Assembly (NCBI GenBank): GCA_050084985.1
Contig: JBITNC010000001.1
Location: forward strand, 99,448,001 to 99,512,000
Length of the DNA stretch: 64,000 nt
Source: Nageia nagi
Taxonomy: Eukaryota > Pinophyta
Reading direction: 5' to 3'
Shown here piece by piece: positions 36,950-49,014 of the stretch. The translations under genes and the position numbers were made by a program. The notes below the pieces were generated by a model. That model worked only from the letters and a program-made list of their open reading frames with translations. It made no database searches and was not told the origin of the DNA. How positions within the stretch are numbered: position 1 is the stretch's first letter; every line of letters starts with the position of its first letter.

Positions 36950-37657
36950 TTAAAATGAACAAGTTTCTAATTTGTCACCTTGATCAATGTGACATGCTTT
37001 AAAAGCACTAAATCTCATGAATGATTCAAACTTTAAAAAAATTGGATGATCTAAAATAAATAAACAAAAAAATTAAAAATCAATTTTTTATAAATATTGA
37101 TGATATTTTGGTTGAGAATGCATTTATATCACTTGGTTTATTGTTCATATGATAGTGTAGTGCACATATGATATTGCTGATATCATGTTATGGTTGATAC
37201 ATTTAGTTCAATATATATATGTGATATATAATTGATGATATATGTCATCTTTTATGTTGTGCATATGTGATTACTTGGTATTTTTGATTAGTTTATGGAT
37301 AACATCTATATTATATGAGTGTATATGATGTATCTAATTGATCTTATTTATGGGCTACTTGTAACTTGCAATTTATTCTTGAGATTGTAGGTTACTTTGG
37401 GTATGCAAACTCATAGAGGTTCATCATATTAACATGTTGTTGAATGAATATTCTTGTACATTAAAACCATTTATGGCTAATGATGTTGTTATAAAACCAT
37501 TTTAACAAATGGTTAAGTAGTTGAGCCATTATAGAACTATATATATTCTATTACTTTCCCAAAGATGTAAAAAGTTCTCATCTCCACTTATATCTATATG
37601 GAATAGAACTCTCTCTTACTCTTTCTATTTATCTTTTTGACTCTCCATCCAATGTTA
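36947..37657. other. No gene recognised
   Basis: AT-rich sequence with short frames only. It leads into a purine tract at 37661-37670. Confidence 0.4.
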
Positions 37658-38300
37658 GATTAAGGGGAAGTGTTAGAAATTGTAATGTAATATTGTGTGA
37701 TATTTTTCTTTAATTTAAATTCACTTAATGCTTAAATTATCTTTAGATACCTTAAAGTATTAAGGGAATAAATATAGAAACATATTTAAATTTACCTTTA
37801 GATTAAAAAGAGGCTAAAGGGTGAGTATATTCTTATAAATAGAGAGGTACCCCTCTCATTATGTAACTTGATCAAGAAAGGTAGTGCTTTTTATGTAGAG
37901 TTGTAAGAATGCTCTTACAAGAGCTTTGTTGAAGATTTTGTAGGAGAGTTATCTTGCAAGAAGTAATAGAATGATGGTTCAAAGTGGATGTACTCCCAAG
38001 AGATGGAGGAACCACTATACATGATGGGTTATTTTTTATGTGATTGTTTCTTTTTGGCTAAATGGATGAATGGTAGATTTGTTGGAAAAACTTCAAGGTG
38101 ATCTTGGTTATATGGAATACTTCAATTCTATCATGTTTGATATCTTATTTTAGCATATGTGTAAGGTCTATAGGTGCTAAATGATAGAGCATTGAAGGTT
38201 TATTAAGTTGAAAATAACTAGGAAATAAGAATTTTAGCTGAGTAAGAATGAATAAATAAATCAACATGTTTACACATTAATTGCAAAAACACCAATGACT
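37658..38300 (+). repeat. Probable LTR with preceding polypurine tract (end uncertain)
   Basis: ATTAAGGGGAAG (37659-37670) is followed at once by TGTTAGAAATTGTAATG (37671), a typical LTR start. About 160 bp inside is CTTATAAATAGAGAGGTACC (about 37834), a strong TATA-like box. I see no second copy and cannot fix the right end. It could be the 3' LTR of gypsy A, or an unrelated solo LTR. Confidence 0.45.
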
Positions 38301-38689
38301 ACTTATCGGATTCCCACAACTAGAGACAACCATTAGTAACTTCATACAAAACATCAATGACTCCATAAGAGCCAAAGTGGCTTCAAAACACTAAAATTTT
38401 GTAAAATACCTTCAACCAAGGCATACTAAATCTAGTGATTCACTTGTAAAATTGTTACATAGAGATGTAATAGGATTTTATTTATATTAATAAAATTTAT
38501 TTTGTTTACTAATAGGTTACATTTTTTGTGTTGACACATCTTAGGTATGGGCCTCTTGACCATGTTAACATTCCATAGTTTCTTTATTCTATTTTTCAAA
38601 AGATAGCCTAGAAAACTCATGATAAGAGGAAAAATAAATATCATAGGTTGATTACAATGTTATGTTGGGAGTAATTTATTAGTTTACTT

Positions 38690-41019
38690 GATGGGTTGAA
38701 TCAAAGGGAAACTTTTATGGGCATTCAATATATTGAGGATTTAGGAGAACCTTATAGCCATGTTTCACCCTTATTTGAGTTACATAATAACCTTCTAAAT
38801 TTCCCAATGTTGATCCTTTAGGTTTGAATATTGAGGCTACCCTTACATATGAATATACCCTTGAATTTCATGTCCAAACATTTAAGTCTAGTTTTCCTAA
38901 ATCACCAAGAATGCCTCCAAGTGTTATGTTCTCTTAAAGTGATAAACTTATTTATACTATTATAGATGATATATTCCAATTTCACATTTGATATATTTCT
39001 AAGTTGGTTACCCAATCTTATAGACCATATACCTAAGCAAAGTTTTTGATAAATGCATAAAATGATCAAGTTCTGATAGGAAGAATAATAGAAAAAAGGA
39101 GTTATTGTGATTGATTTAAATTGGGATAATGAGGATAAAGACTTATTTATTTTTAAACAAAGATCTAGGAAGGAGTTAAGTTAATCTAAACCACCTATCA
39201 AAAAGTAGTGTGTATCCCCTAGTGAAAATTATGATTTTGTGTATCATACACCTGATGAGGAGCTTCCCTTAGAAGAAAATATGATTGAGTATCCTTTACA
39301 CTAATATTTATTTGGAGAAGAACCTTCCAATAGTACATTATGCCCAATTGACCTTACCAAATTGTTGGATGATTCAGGGTAATATAATGTGGGTATCATA
39401 TTCAACTTTGATGATGTTACCATTTTTCCCCCTTTTGCATTCCTCTAACACATATCATGTAGTAAAACCTCTAGATATTCTTGTTGAGGCTTCTACCTAT
39501 ACTTATACCATAAAAGAAGGGTTCTCTATCTCAAAACATCTTGCTAATATTGAAGCTTTACAATAATTGAGTATTTAATTAATGGTGGATAAATAATTTC
39601 TTAAGGAGAGCAATAAGGAATTGGCTATAAGGTATTAAAGGCTTAAAGAACTTAACCATAAACTAAACTAAAATCAAATTCTATCTTTAAAGTTAGTAGC
39701 CTAGTTGAAATACATTGAAGCCTAGAAAAAGAAGTTAATGCAAGAAAATGATTTTTTTAAGGAATGGGCAACAAATTTAGATATAGAGCAAACTAAAGTG
39801 GAGACTTTAATAGCTAAAGTTTCTCAATTGAAATAATACCTATCACTAGCATAAGCAATTAGGATGGAACATGAAAAATTTCATCATAAACTCCTACATA
39901 AGTTAGATCTTTAGAAAGGTTTAGTTCAAAACTTAACTAAGAAGAATGATGAGTTACAAATAGAACTTTTGACTCACCAAGATACTCCTAAAAAGTTGAA
40001 AAAACTGAGTGAATCCAATCTAATAAAAAAAGCAATTCTAGATGTTTATGGAATATTTGAAGAAACCCTATAGTTAAGACATCCTTCTAAGGTATATAGT
40101 ATGTATTTAAAGGAGTAGTATATCCAATTGCAAGTGAATAAGATTAAGCAAGGGCTTCCATATGAACTATAATATTTTGTAGAAGTTCTACAAGGTTAAT
40201 ATGAATCTAGTGAAGATAAGTATTTATTATGTGAATGTTATGCATATGGGTTCTTCCTTTATGCAGATGCACTTAGTATTATAAATTTTTATGTTGGTGA
40301 GGTATAGCTAAGGGATTTTATTTCAATTTTGATGAATCAGATCAAGTGAAAATATGATCTTGATGAATTTAGAGTGAGAAAACTACATGATACTTTTCTT
40401 GTTTGGATAAAGGTTTTAGATCCACAAGGGTTGAAAAGGAAGTTTAATAGATTCTTAGCTCAGGCTAATTTCATAAGTACATTTATTTCTATGGTATATT
40501 ATTTTTCCCAAATATCAATTTACTTTTTGTGCTCAATTTGATCAGGATTTGGTTCATTGTACTTTAAGATGGACTTTGTAGAATGTGGAGCTTGAAAGGA
40601 GAGAAGTTATTTCTTCCAATAACTTAAAGTGGTATTATAGAAGAACTCTTGCACTTATTGATATCATTCAAGTTAATCATACCCTATGGATAGGAATGAG
40701 ATTTAGACCCATTTTGGTGCTTTTACTTATTCCATCTTGATACATTCTTATTCTAATATTAAGTTCTCTACATGGAAGACAGAAATAAGATTGACTACGG
40801 GTTTAGCTAATATGGATGATCCCGATTCAGAGGATAGGGATATGTTTTCTTTTGGCTTATATGATCATAATTAATTTTTACAATAATGGGAGGAAAATAA
40901 TTGATTTTGATTATGGTTTATTTATTATTTTCCCTAGGAATGGCAAGTGTATAAGTTGGAGGGAAATGATAAATTATGGAAATATCTCACTTTTTTTCAT
41001 TATATACATGAACTACTAA
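38690..41019 (+). pseudogene. Unrecognised coding remnant with long coiled coil
   Basis: Reading + strand frames and ignoring TAA/TAG at likely Gln codons, long stretches look coding. They include LDGLNQRETFMGIQYIEDLG (about 38690), an open 93 codons at 39285-39566 ending ISKHLANIEALQ, then about 160 residues of heptad-like sequence (about 39600-40070) with KELAIRYQRLKEL-type periodicity, QENDFFKEWATNLDIEQTKV and LTKKNDELQIELL. After that come LDEFRVRKLHDTFLVWIKVL (about 40350) and DPDSEDRDMFSFGLYD (about 40820). I do not recognise the family. It is neither gag, pol nor PMD by any motif I know. It may be an extra ORF of a retrotransposon or a host gene fragment. Confidence 0.4.
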
Positions 41020-41524
41020 TCTTTTGGATGTCACCATCTTTTATAATACTATTTTGAAACTTACTAATTGCTTAATTTTGAAGTAAAATATATATTTTTA
41101 TGTCTTTAGTTAATTTGTTGGTACTTATGTATTTTTGTGTGTTTCTATAGTATGATTGAGTTATTTTGCATGCAAATAATATTTTACTAAAGAATAGGTA
41201 TAGAGAATTGAGTTTCATATCATGTTGTTATGAGCTCCAAAAAGATATGTTTAACAAATGGTCATGCTTTAGAAAAATATATAGATGATGCAAGGGAATG
41301 TTGCTTTTTTAAGGAATAGTTGGTGATCAATGTTCACTTTGATGATGCATCATTTTGTAAAGACACTCCTTTACACCATTTTATATAGTTAAATTATGTA
41401 ACATATTCATTCTAGATATGCTAAATTAAACCTATTGGTTTTTGAGGTGGATCTTGTGATGACTATTCATTGGAAGTGTGGCACTAGTAGGGGACTTGGT
41501 CATGAATCTGATATACTTCGAAAT

Positions 41525-43484
41525 TGTTAAGTATGGTGCAGCAGTGTTGTCATTGTTGTCAACATGATGAGATTAGTGTGCATAAGGTTCATATGGTTGC
41601 ATGTGTCAAAGAAATAACATCAACAAGATCTACGAAGTTGTCGGATGCAAAAATGATAAAGGGACCAAAAGTTGTCATGAGGTACCAAAAGTTGTCAAGA
41701 GGGCCAAATTACAAATGGAAGGTGACGAACAGTGAGAGATGGTTTGGATCAGTTGTTGGGTTGATAAAAAACTTGTGTGAAGCATTGAAACGGTCAAATT
41801 TCATGTTGGTTCAGTTTTGGGCACTCTTGTGGATTATGGTGCAGTCAGAAATTTGTGTAAAATTGGCTTCGTACAATTTGAATTACAAGCAAATAGTGAT
41901 GAATCAGAGGTTGAAATTTAAATCATATATAGTAATATATATCAATAAGGTGTGTTCCAAATTTCATAGCAAGATGATAATCAAGGAAGAAATGGTACAA
42001 GCTGCAAAATGCCACTCCGTAACTTTTTGACTGTTTGAGTATAAATTTTGGAAATAGTAGGTTGGTTGTTTTGGGTTCTAAAAGTATTTAAATTTATAAT
42101 TCAAAGTTTGTAAATGTATAACTTGATGAGATGAATAACTTTGTATTTTGAACCATCTTGATTTGAGGCCTCGAACTATGAGAACCTATAACTTGCACAA
42201 ATCCAAGCATAACAAAATACCTATGAAATCTGTGTCGGAGGCCACTTTGTGAAATGCTGTGTGCAAACTATGAGGATTTAAAGCTTCAAATTTGTATATA
42301 ATGTATTTGGTTATATGAATAACATGTGGTCCAAATTTCATGTTAAACCGTGCACTCAGTAAGAAGTTATAGCTCATCGAAAAAGCTGTTAGAGCCTTTT
42401 TTCTTAATATTCCAGTTTTGGCCGACAATGGTTTTAAATGACAAAAAAAAAGGAGTAGTGTGTATGGTTTAAAAAATTGCTCTTTCCTTTTATTTTATAT
42501 CTCAGTTATCACACTTCTATTTAAGGCTCAAGAGTTCTTTTATCACGTGACACTTTAAAAAAAAAAACCAAGAGAGGAGAAGATAAAAAGACAGATTCGA
42601 GCTTTGAAAGATTTTTCGGCATCTATGTGAAATTTGTCATACCATTTTGTGCCATATGCACATGGAACATGCATTCTAAGTGCATTCAAAGTATTATCTT
42701 CAACCAATTCGAATAAATTCAAATTTTTCTACGTTTGTGTTTTGGCAATGTAGTTTGTTATTGAGAGGTGTGTGAAGCATGTATGAGTAACGGATATCTC
42801 AAAAATGAATGTTTTGTTGATAATTCTATAAGTGTTGAAAGTTATAGATGTTTGTGAGAAATTATATCAATTTTAATTTGGAATATGAGGAGTTTTCTTG
42901 ATGAAAAATAATGGTATCCCTTTCAGTGATATGAGCAACAGTTTCTTGATCCGATTTTGAGCATTTTTCAGTAGATAGTAATCCAAAGCAAATGTGTATG
43001 AATTAAAAGGGGTTTCAGATTATAGATGAATTGAGAGCTATTGGCATGAGTATAAAGAAAATATAATATGATTCAGATTATATTTTGTGAGAAAAGTTTT
43101 GAGCTAGACCATTCTAGGTCTTGGGTAACTGGTTATCAATCTTTCATTCCATCTTATTAAATCTGTCAAGTGGGTGCTTGGCAAGTGGAGTTGGTGCTCC
43201 TTGCAGTGGGTGCTGCAAAGATTAAGGGTTGGTACTCCTTTCAGTTGGTGCTGATAAATTATATGTAAAGTTGGTGCTTTACAATGGTTGGATTTGGATT
43301 GAAGTCCAAGCAATCTTTTCTAGGGATTTAGCCACATTGGTGAACCTCATTATATCTTGTGTTGTGTGTTTGCTATCTTGGTGTGCTTGCTCTATTTGGT
43401 TTTATTTCTCTACTACACTATTTAAAGTTTCCAAATTTAAAGTTTTAAAATTGTAACACTGATTCACCCCCCCTCTCAGTGTCA
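41525..43484 (+). repeat. Long copia-type LTR (solo or isolated), about 1.96 kb
   Basis: It starts TGTTAAGTATGGTGCAGCAG and shares TTGTCATTGTTGTCAACA with the start of the copia element 1 LTR. Its last 400 bp align well with the end of that LTR: GAGCTAGACCATT, then the repeated GTTGGTGCT motif, TGGATTTGGATT.GAGTCCAAGCA and GTGAACCT..TTATATC. Near the end is CACTGATTCACCCCCCCTCT followed by CAGTG, a C-rich block flanked by a short inverted repeat, known from ends of several plant copia LTRs. I place the end at 43484 (TCA), but 43458 (AACA) is possible. No clear target duplication is visible and no internal copia sequence adjoins it. An open frame of 168 codons at 41524-42030 lies within the LTR and shows no motif. 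Confidence 0.65.
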
Positions 43485-45330
43485 TGCATAGTTCAATAGA
43501 AATATCTTCTCCTATCCTACAAAATAACATATCTTCATCTTCTCATGCATGCCCAATTTAGAATTTTACTATAACTATTTATGACTCTGTTTCATTCTAT
43601 TATGACTTTGTGGTACTCTATTTTATTCCTACATGATGGTGTTATCAGATATAGCTAAATTAGTTTGGTTGTTGTGCATGATTTCTGTAACAAAATAAAT
43701 TTGTGATTTGTAGGAAGATTTAGGATAGGTTTTTATGATCCAAAAGATCACTAAAAACTATATGTTTTTAGTTTAAAAGGGGAGTGATCCTCTATGGAGG
43801 TTCTCTTGTAGAATTTGGATTTTGAATTATTATAATACATTGAGTGAGATTTTGAGTTAAGATATTTGTTATTTTTCCAAACTTCGATAATGAAAGGGAT
43901 GATCCACTTTACCTAGTAGATGTCTCTTCTTTATTTCTAAATTATGAAGTATTGTGTTTAGTTTATGTTATTTTATAGAGAAGTTTATTTCAATTAATTA
44001 AGTTTAATTTTTATTTCTAGTTTCCTTTTACTTTGAGATTTGGATTCATTTATTGTATATCACTTCCTCAAGTACAAGAATTGGTTAGTGTTGAGACTAC
44101 ATATAGCCTTTAGAGTACTAACCTAGACTCAATAAACTAAATGATGAATTGAGACCTCATCAATGTATAACAATTGAATAATTTGAAAATTTTGGTAGAA
44201 TCAAATCATGCTTTTTGATATCCTATTTGAGCTCTATTACCTTAATATTCATCTTGTTACATATCCATGTGCCCTAATCAAACCTTTCTATTCTTCCTCC
44301 ATTACTACTAGTTTACATGAGAGAAAATATGTCCTTTGTTACCACATGCTTATATTCAACACCTAATAGTATTTTGATCATGGTTACCCAAATGGTAGAG
44401 TGGATTTTAGAAATGAATTTGGAAAAGGAAAAAACTTCAAAACATAACTCTACTTTATTTAAGTGAAAAGGATATGACTATTTGTTGGACATATAATTAT
44501 TAATTTCTTATGAAAATGCTCACAAATTAGTGGACACACTATATAGTTTTTAGTTAAATGCCTTCTTGAATTATGTTACTTTTACAAGAAAACCTTCATA
44601 CCATTTAGATTTCTAAAAGTTCTATCAGTAGGACGATAATATTGAACTAACCAAAGCATAATATCAAAGATAAAAAGTACCTTAGGACATATTATATTTT
44701 CAATGTTGAAATCCCAATTGAAATTATTTGTATTCTCCATTCCCATGCTTCATCCTTATATATTTTTAAATAAATATTTGATATTTTTTGGATATATATC
44801 AAGAATATCTTTAAGTTATTTGAACCTAGAAATTGACATCATTGCATATCAATAACCTCTTATTACTTGGTAGATCATATTGGCTTGATTTTTGTAGAAC
44901 TTTGATTAGACTCTCAGCCAAATAAGAACCATGGAATTCTTTATAAGTCTTTAGTTTGCAAACTACAAAATTATCCATACTATACCCTGTATTATTTAAA
45001 GAAAGATCTTCAAATTTGAACTTGATTTCAACTACAACTCTCTTTAGTATGTCTATCATTACAAGCTTCCTATCATCACTTAATACAATATTTAATTTTT
45101 ATTTGACATAAACCATAGCAATATAATCCTCATTTCACATGCCAACATGAATACCACCTCACATGTGAAATGATTGATTGACAAATGTTTATTTTCCATT
45201 GCATAAAGTATAGGATTTGGATATTGATTAAACTCATATTTATTATATGTATTTCCTTAATTCTCTCATAACTTATGAATTAACATGAGTCTCAAACACT
45301 TGCAATTAGGGAAACATATTAAAATCAATT
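43485..45330. other. No gene recognised
   Basis: AT-rich sequence with short frames on both strands and no motif or repeat that I could identify. Confidence 0.4.
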
Positions 45331-45702
45331 TTTTGATGTGATATAACCTTATCTAATGATAACTCAACTTGTTTAATGGATTATAATCTTACTTGATGAT
45401 TTTATTTCTTTGTTTGATGATTGATTTGATTGCCTAGTAGAATTAATGCTTACCCAATGTAATGTGAGATTGTCCAATGAAGAGACCATGTTACTCGATG
45501 ATAAGTTTTTTTATCTAACAACACATAGACTTATTTAATGGCATCTTATCTTATTCAACATGTTGGTTTATTACCCAATAAATTGTTATTTATCAATATA
45601 AAGCAAATCTAAGATGATAAAGCCTTACCTGATGGCAACTTAACCGATGAGATTTAATATTATCCAATGATGCAAACCTTAGCCCGGTGAGTGATATTTA
45701 AC
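45331..45702 (+). repeat. Degenerate 20-bp minisatellite, about 18 units
   Basis: Successive units of 18-21 bp follow the pattern TTA.C.ATGAT.A....., for example TTATCTAATGATAACTCAAC, TTACTTGATGATTTTATTTC, TTACCCAATGTAATGTGAGA and TTACTCGATGATAAGTTTTT. One 34-bp interruption lies near 45590. Period is kept at 20 bp although individual units differ at up to half their positions. Confidence 0.7.
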
Positions 45703-45789
45703 CATTATAGGTACTCTTTAGGCTAGTTATATTACTTCTCATTTTGGTTGGTTTATCCAAATAAACTATACAAATTGAGCATTTAATCA

Positions 45790-46756
45790 TCAATGGGTAA
45801 AGTATTTTTAGGAAAAATTAAGCCATATGGTGATAAGTGCATGCCATTTACTCATTTGTTGAAGAAAAATGTGAAATTTGTATGGGATAAAAAGTTCAAT
45901 AATGTATTTGAAGATATTAAAAAATAATTTCTCAATCCTCTTATCTTTTTTCCATGGATTTTAGAAGAGAAGCATATTTATATATCTTAGCCATATTATA
46001 TGCCTTGGGGGCAATTTTATGTTAGCAAGATGATGAGAAAAAAGAAAGGATTATCTACCTTAGCAACACTATCTTAGAGTGTGAAACAAGGTACACTCCT
46101 ATGGATAAACTTTATCTTGGTATTGCATTTGCTACTAAAAAATTGAGGCATTATCTTTTGTACTACATAACATATGTTGTTAGCCCTATTTATCCACTTA
46201 AGTACCTCATGATTATAAAACACCTCTTAGGAAGAGAAGCTAAATGAATGATATTGTTACAAGAATTTAACATAAATATGGTAAATCAAAAAATTGTAAA
46301 AGACCAAGAAATTGCAAATATTATTACAAAATGTTTCTATAATGATGGAATCATTATCTATGAAGAGTTCCTACATGATTATGAGAAGTATTATCCACCA
46401 CAACAGCATGAGCACCATGGAGGGTAGAATCTATACCATTATAAAGATAAATGGGATATCCTATATGAATTTGTGTCTCTCACAAAATATGAACCTTAGA
46501 ATTGGATGTTATACTTTGATGATTCTAGATATTTTATTTGAAGGACCTTCTAATGCAATTAATCCCTAAGTACACATGCAAAGTAGAGGTAGGTATTTTA
46601 TTGGTATAACCTTCAAATGATATTATTCCTATGGCATACAAGCTTGGATTTAAATGCACTAACAATATGGTAGAATATGAAGCATTTATTTTGGGTTTGG
46701 AAGAAATTATTCTTCTTAAAATCAAGAATATAATTATTTTTGGTGGAGCAACTTAG
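45790..46756 (+). pseudogene. Ty3/gypsy element B, RT end and RNase H parts (left of LINE)
   Basis: From about 45830 the frame reads PFTHLLKKNVKFVWDKKFNN and FEDIKK, the end of gypsy RT (P...LLKK...F.W......F..IK). RNase H follows only in fragments (CETRYTPMDKLYLGIAFATK-like pieces in shifting frames). Near 46515-46745 is the second RNase H: PMAYKLGFKCTNNMVEYEAF and LGLEEIILLKIKNIIIFGGA, equal to the FCTNN.AEYEA block of gypsy A. Coding sequence stops at about 46756 where LINE-like sequence begins, and resumes near 49015. RT before the LLKK block is absent. Confidence 0.65.
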
Positions 46757-46959
46757 AGGAGCGGCTAGGGTTTAGTAAAAAAAGTTATAGGTAGGTGTTG
46801 TAGGTTGGTTAAGCAAGGAGACTCATAATTAGGAAGTTAGAGGATGGTGATAATTAATAGATCAAAAGTGCATGTAATAGATCTTTTTTTACTCCTAATG
46901 GACCCACCCATATAGGGAAGGATCCCCATTTAGTTTTGCCATTTTCTATAGTTTTACAA

Positions 46960-48222
46960 AAAAGTTCAAGGAAATCATTTAGCTAGGGATATCAGTGGAA
47001 GTACAAAAAGTGGAATTTGATAAGGGGATGTCTTAGATAGTTGTACCATATGATGCTTATGAAAAGATTCAAGAGTCTAGGAAGAATACCCTTATTGGAA
47101 AATTTATGGGCATAAGGCTGATATTAGAGAATATAAGAAGATGGATCAAAATTGTTTGGAAGATAAAAGGGGATGTGGAAATGGAGACTCTCCTAAAGGA
47201 ATTTCTCATGTTCAACTTTAACTTAAAGGAATCTCTACATTGGGTGTTGGAGAAAGGACCTTGGTGGTTTAGAAAGAGTGGTCTACACCTTAAAAAGTTG
47301 TATGAGGGTTTCAAGCCAAAAAATGAATCATTCACAAAACTACCCATGTGGGTCTCATTGCTAGATTACCTAGTTGATTTTTGGTTTGAAGAACCAATAG
47401 TAGGTATAGATTCAATAATGGGGAATTTCATTTGTATGGATAGAAACATGAGATCAAGATAAACCTTTAAAATAGCTAGGTTATATGTAAATATTGATAT
47501 TTCTAAACCCATGAAGATAAGGATATGCTTGAGAAATAGGAAAAGGGATCATTTTTAGGAAATATCATTTGACATTTCTTTAATAATATGTGCAAGTTGT
47601 AATTAGTATGGACATATGGAGAAGGAATTCCCAATAAATAATAAGAAATAAAACTAATATGGAATGAATTAGAAACAATAAGGGTTCCAACAATATAATA
47701 ATATTCATAGAATGGGGGGAATTTGGAAATAAATAAGAGGCAAATCCTGAATAACCAACCAAGAAAAAGGGAAACATAGTATCAATAATCAAGGTATATG
47801 AGGATAAGGAATGCAAAACTAAGGATAAAAAAAAGAAAACATAACTCCATACTTTGATAACATTGTAATAGAGGTAGCGATAAAGGAACCAAAAGATCTA
47901 CATAAGGTAGAATCACTAGTAAAAGGCAACAAGTTTGAAATTTTGCATAAAATCATAGAGGAAGAAGAAATAATTCCTTCTAAAATATAAGAAACTCAAT
48001 TTGGGATAAGAGGCAATGGGGAAGAGGATCCACTTGGTACAAATGAGACATTAGGGAATACAAATTTGTTAACATAAAGAACAAATCTAGAAGGGGAGGA
48101 ATTAGATGAAATAACATTTGAAGAAAACAAAGTAGATGAAGATGATGAGGAATATGAAGAAGAAGAGGATGAATATTTTAATCAAATAAATGTTAAGAAA
48201 AATAAGGAAAATGTTAAATAGT
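46960..48222 (+). pseudogene. LINE ORF1, DUF4283 protein
   Basis: The frame reads VVPYDAYEKIQESRKNTLIG, KFMGIR then NIRRWIKIVWKIKGDVEMET, FLMFNFNLKESLHWVLEKGP, WWFRKSGLHLKKL, MWVSLLDYLVDFWFEEP and GIDSIMGNFICMDRNM. It has the DUF4283 pattern (KF.G.RP....L..W....W...G.....L....F.F.F.......VL..GPW.......L.L......F.P......P.WV.L..LP..). A CCHC knuckle follows in decayed form near 47590 (C-K-L, then YGHMEKEF). An acidic C-terminal part (EEDEYFNQINVKKNKENVK) ends at a TAG near 48222. The longest uninterrupted part is 47106-47462. ORF1 proteins bind the LINE RNA. Confidence 0.7.
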
Positions 48223-48438
48223 GATCTACCCATAGTGAGGCTAAAGTGGAGGGTTAGAGAAAGAATTAGAAAAAAAGAAACATTAGAAATAAAACAATAC
48301 CCCAACCATAAAAGAAATAAAGTTGAAGATAATAATGGCTAATCTCATAAAAGATAGGAAAGAAGGACCTCAATATTATAAGAAAAAAGGAAAAAATATG
48401 AAAAACACTCATTAGCAGAGTCGAGCAAAAAAATGTAA

Positions 48439-48690
48439 ATGAAGAACATCATTTGCTGGAATATTTGGGGATACAATCTACCTAATAAATAAAAGATTAC
48501 AAGGGACTTAAGGAGGGAGAATAAGCCATACATCCTTCTTATCCAAGAAACAAAAATCAAGAAAAACATAATAAGATAGATAAATACTAAGATAAGGAAG
48601 AAAGAGAAGTATGAAACTATTACTGTAATGCAAAAGTTGGGTAGGATATGGATTATATGGTCTTATATGCCTAAATAGTTTGAAGTTATG
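48439..48690 (+). pseudogene. LINE ORF2 endonuclease N-terminus, truncated
   Basis: From the ATG at 48439 the frame reads MKNIICWNIWGYNLPNK, a stop, then LRRENKPYILLIQETKIKKN. This is the start of the L1 apurinic-like endonuclease (MK...WN.RGL..P.K......L......D...LQETK), including the catalytic Asn in WN and Glu in QETK. It decays after IWIIWSYMP; no reverse transcriptase follows. Confidence 0.7.
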
Positions 48691-49014
48691 GTCTTCTACA
48701 CTTGAGCCATCAAAAATGGATTGGCCCATCCTCCTCCTCTTCATTTTGAGGGCCTTCATTCACCTCCTTATTCTCAACATTTTCCTATTGCCCTCTTGGA
48801 ACTTGAGCAATGTTCTCCTGATGCCACTCCAAGTTGGGCTCCCCTACATGTCTTATCATAGCCCTTATATATCTTTGATTCTAATAATTATGTCATTAAC
48901 TAATACTATACTTTGTTTATTTATGATTGGGGTAAACTTTATTAAGTCTTCTACATTTTATATGTAAAAGGTTTTCTAGGGCCTTTCAAAACTCAATTTT
49001 CTTTTTTATTGATA

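Larger units (their letters stand above)
46757..49014 (+). mobile_element. LINE (plant L1-type) remnant inserted in gypsy B
   Basis: It begins GAGGAGCGGCTAGGG, like a plant LINE 5' end, and encodes an ORF1 protein with a DUF4283 domain and an ORF2 endonuclease start, in that order. The element is truncated in the endonuclease; the last 300 bp (48700-49014) are not recognisable LINE and carry no clear poly(A). The gypsy sequence on each side overlaps: TTTTGGTGGAGCAACTTA on the left and TTTGATATTCACAACATATTA on the right both correspond to the same gypsy codons. This suggests a decayed target duplication of about 17-20 bp, typical of L1. Confidence 0.6.
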
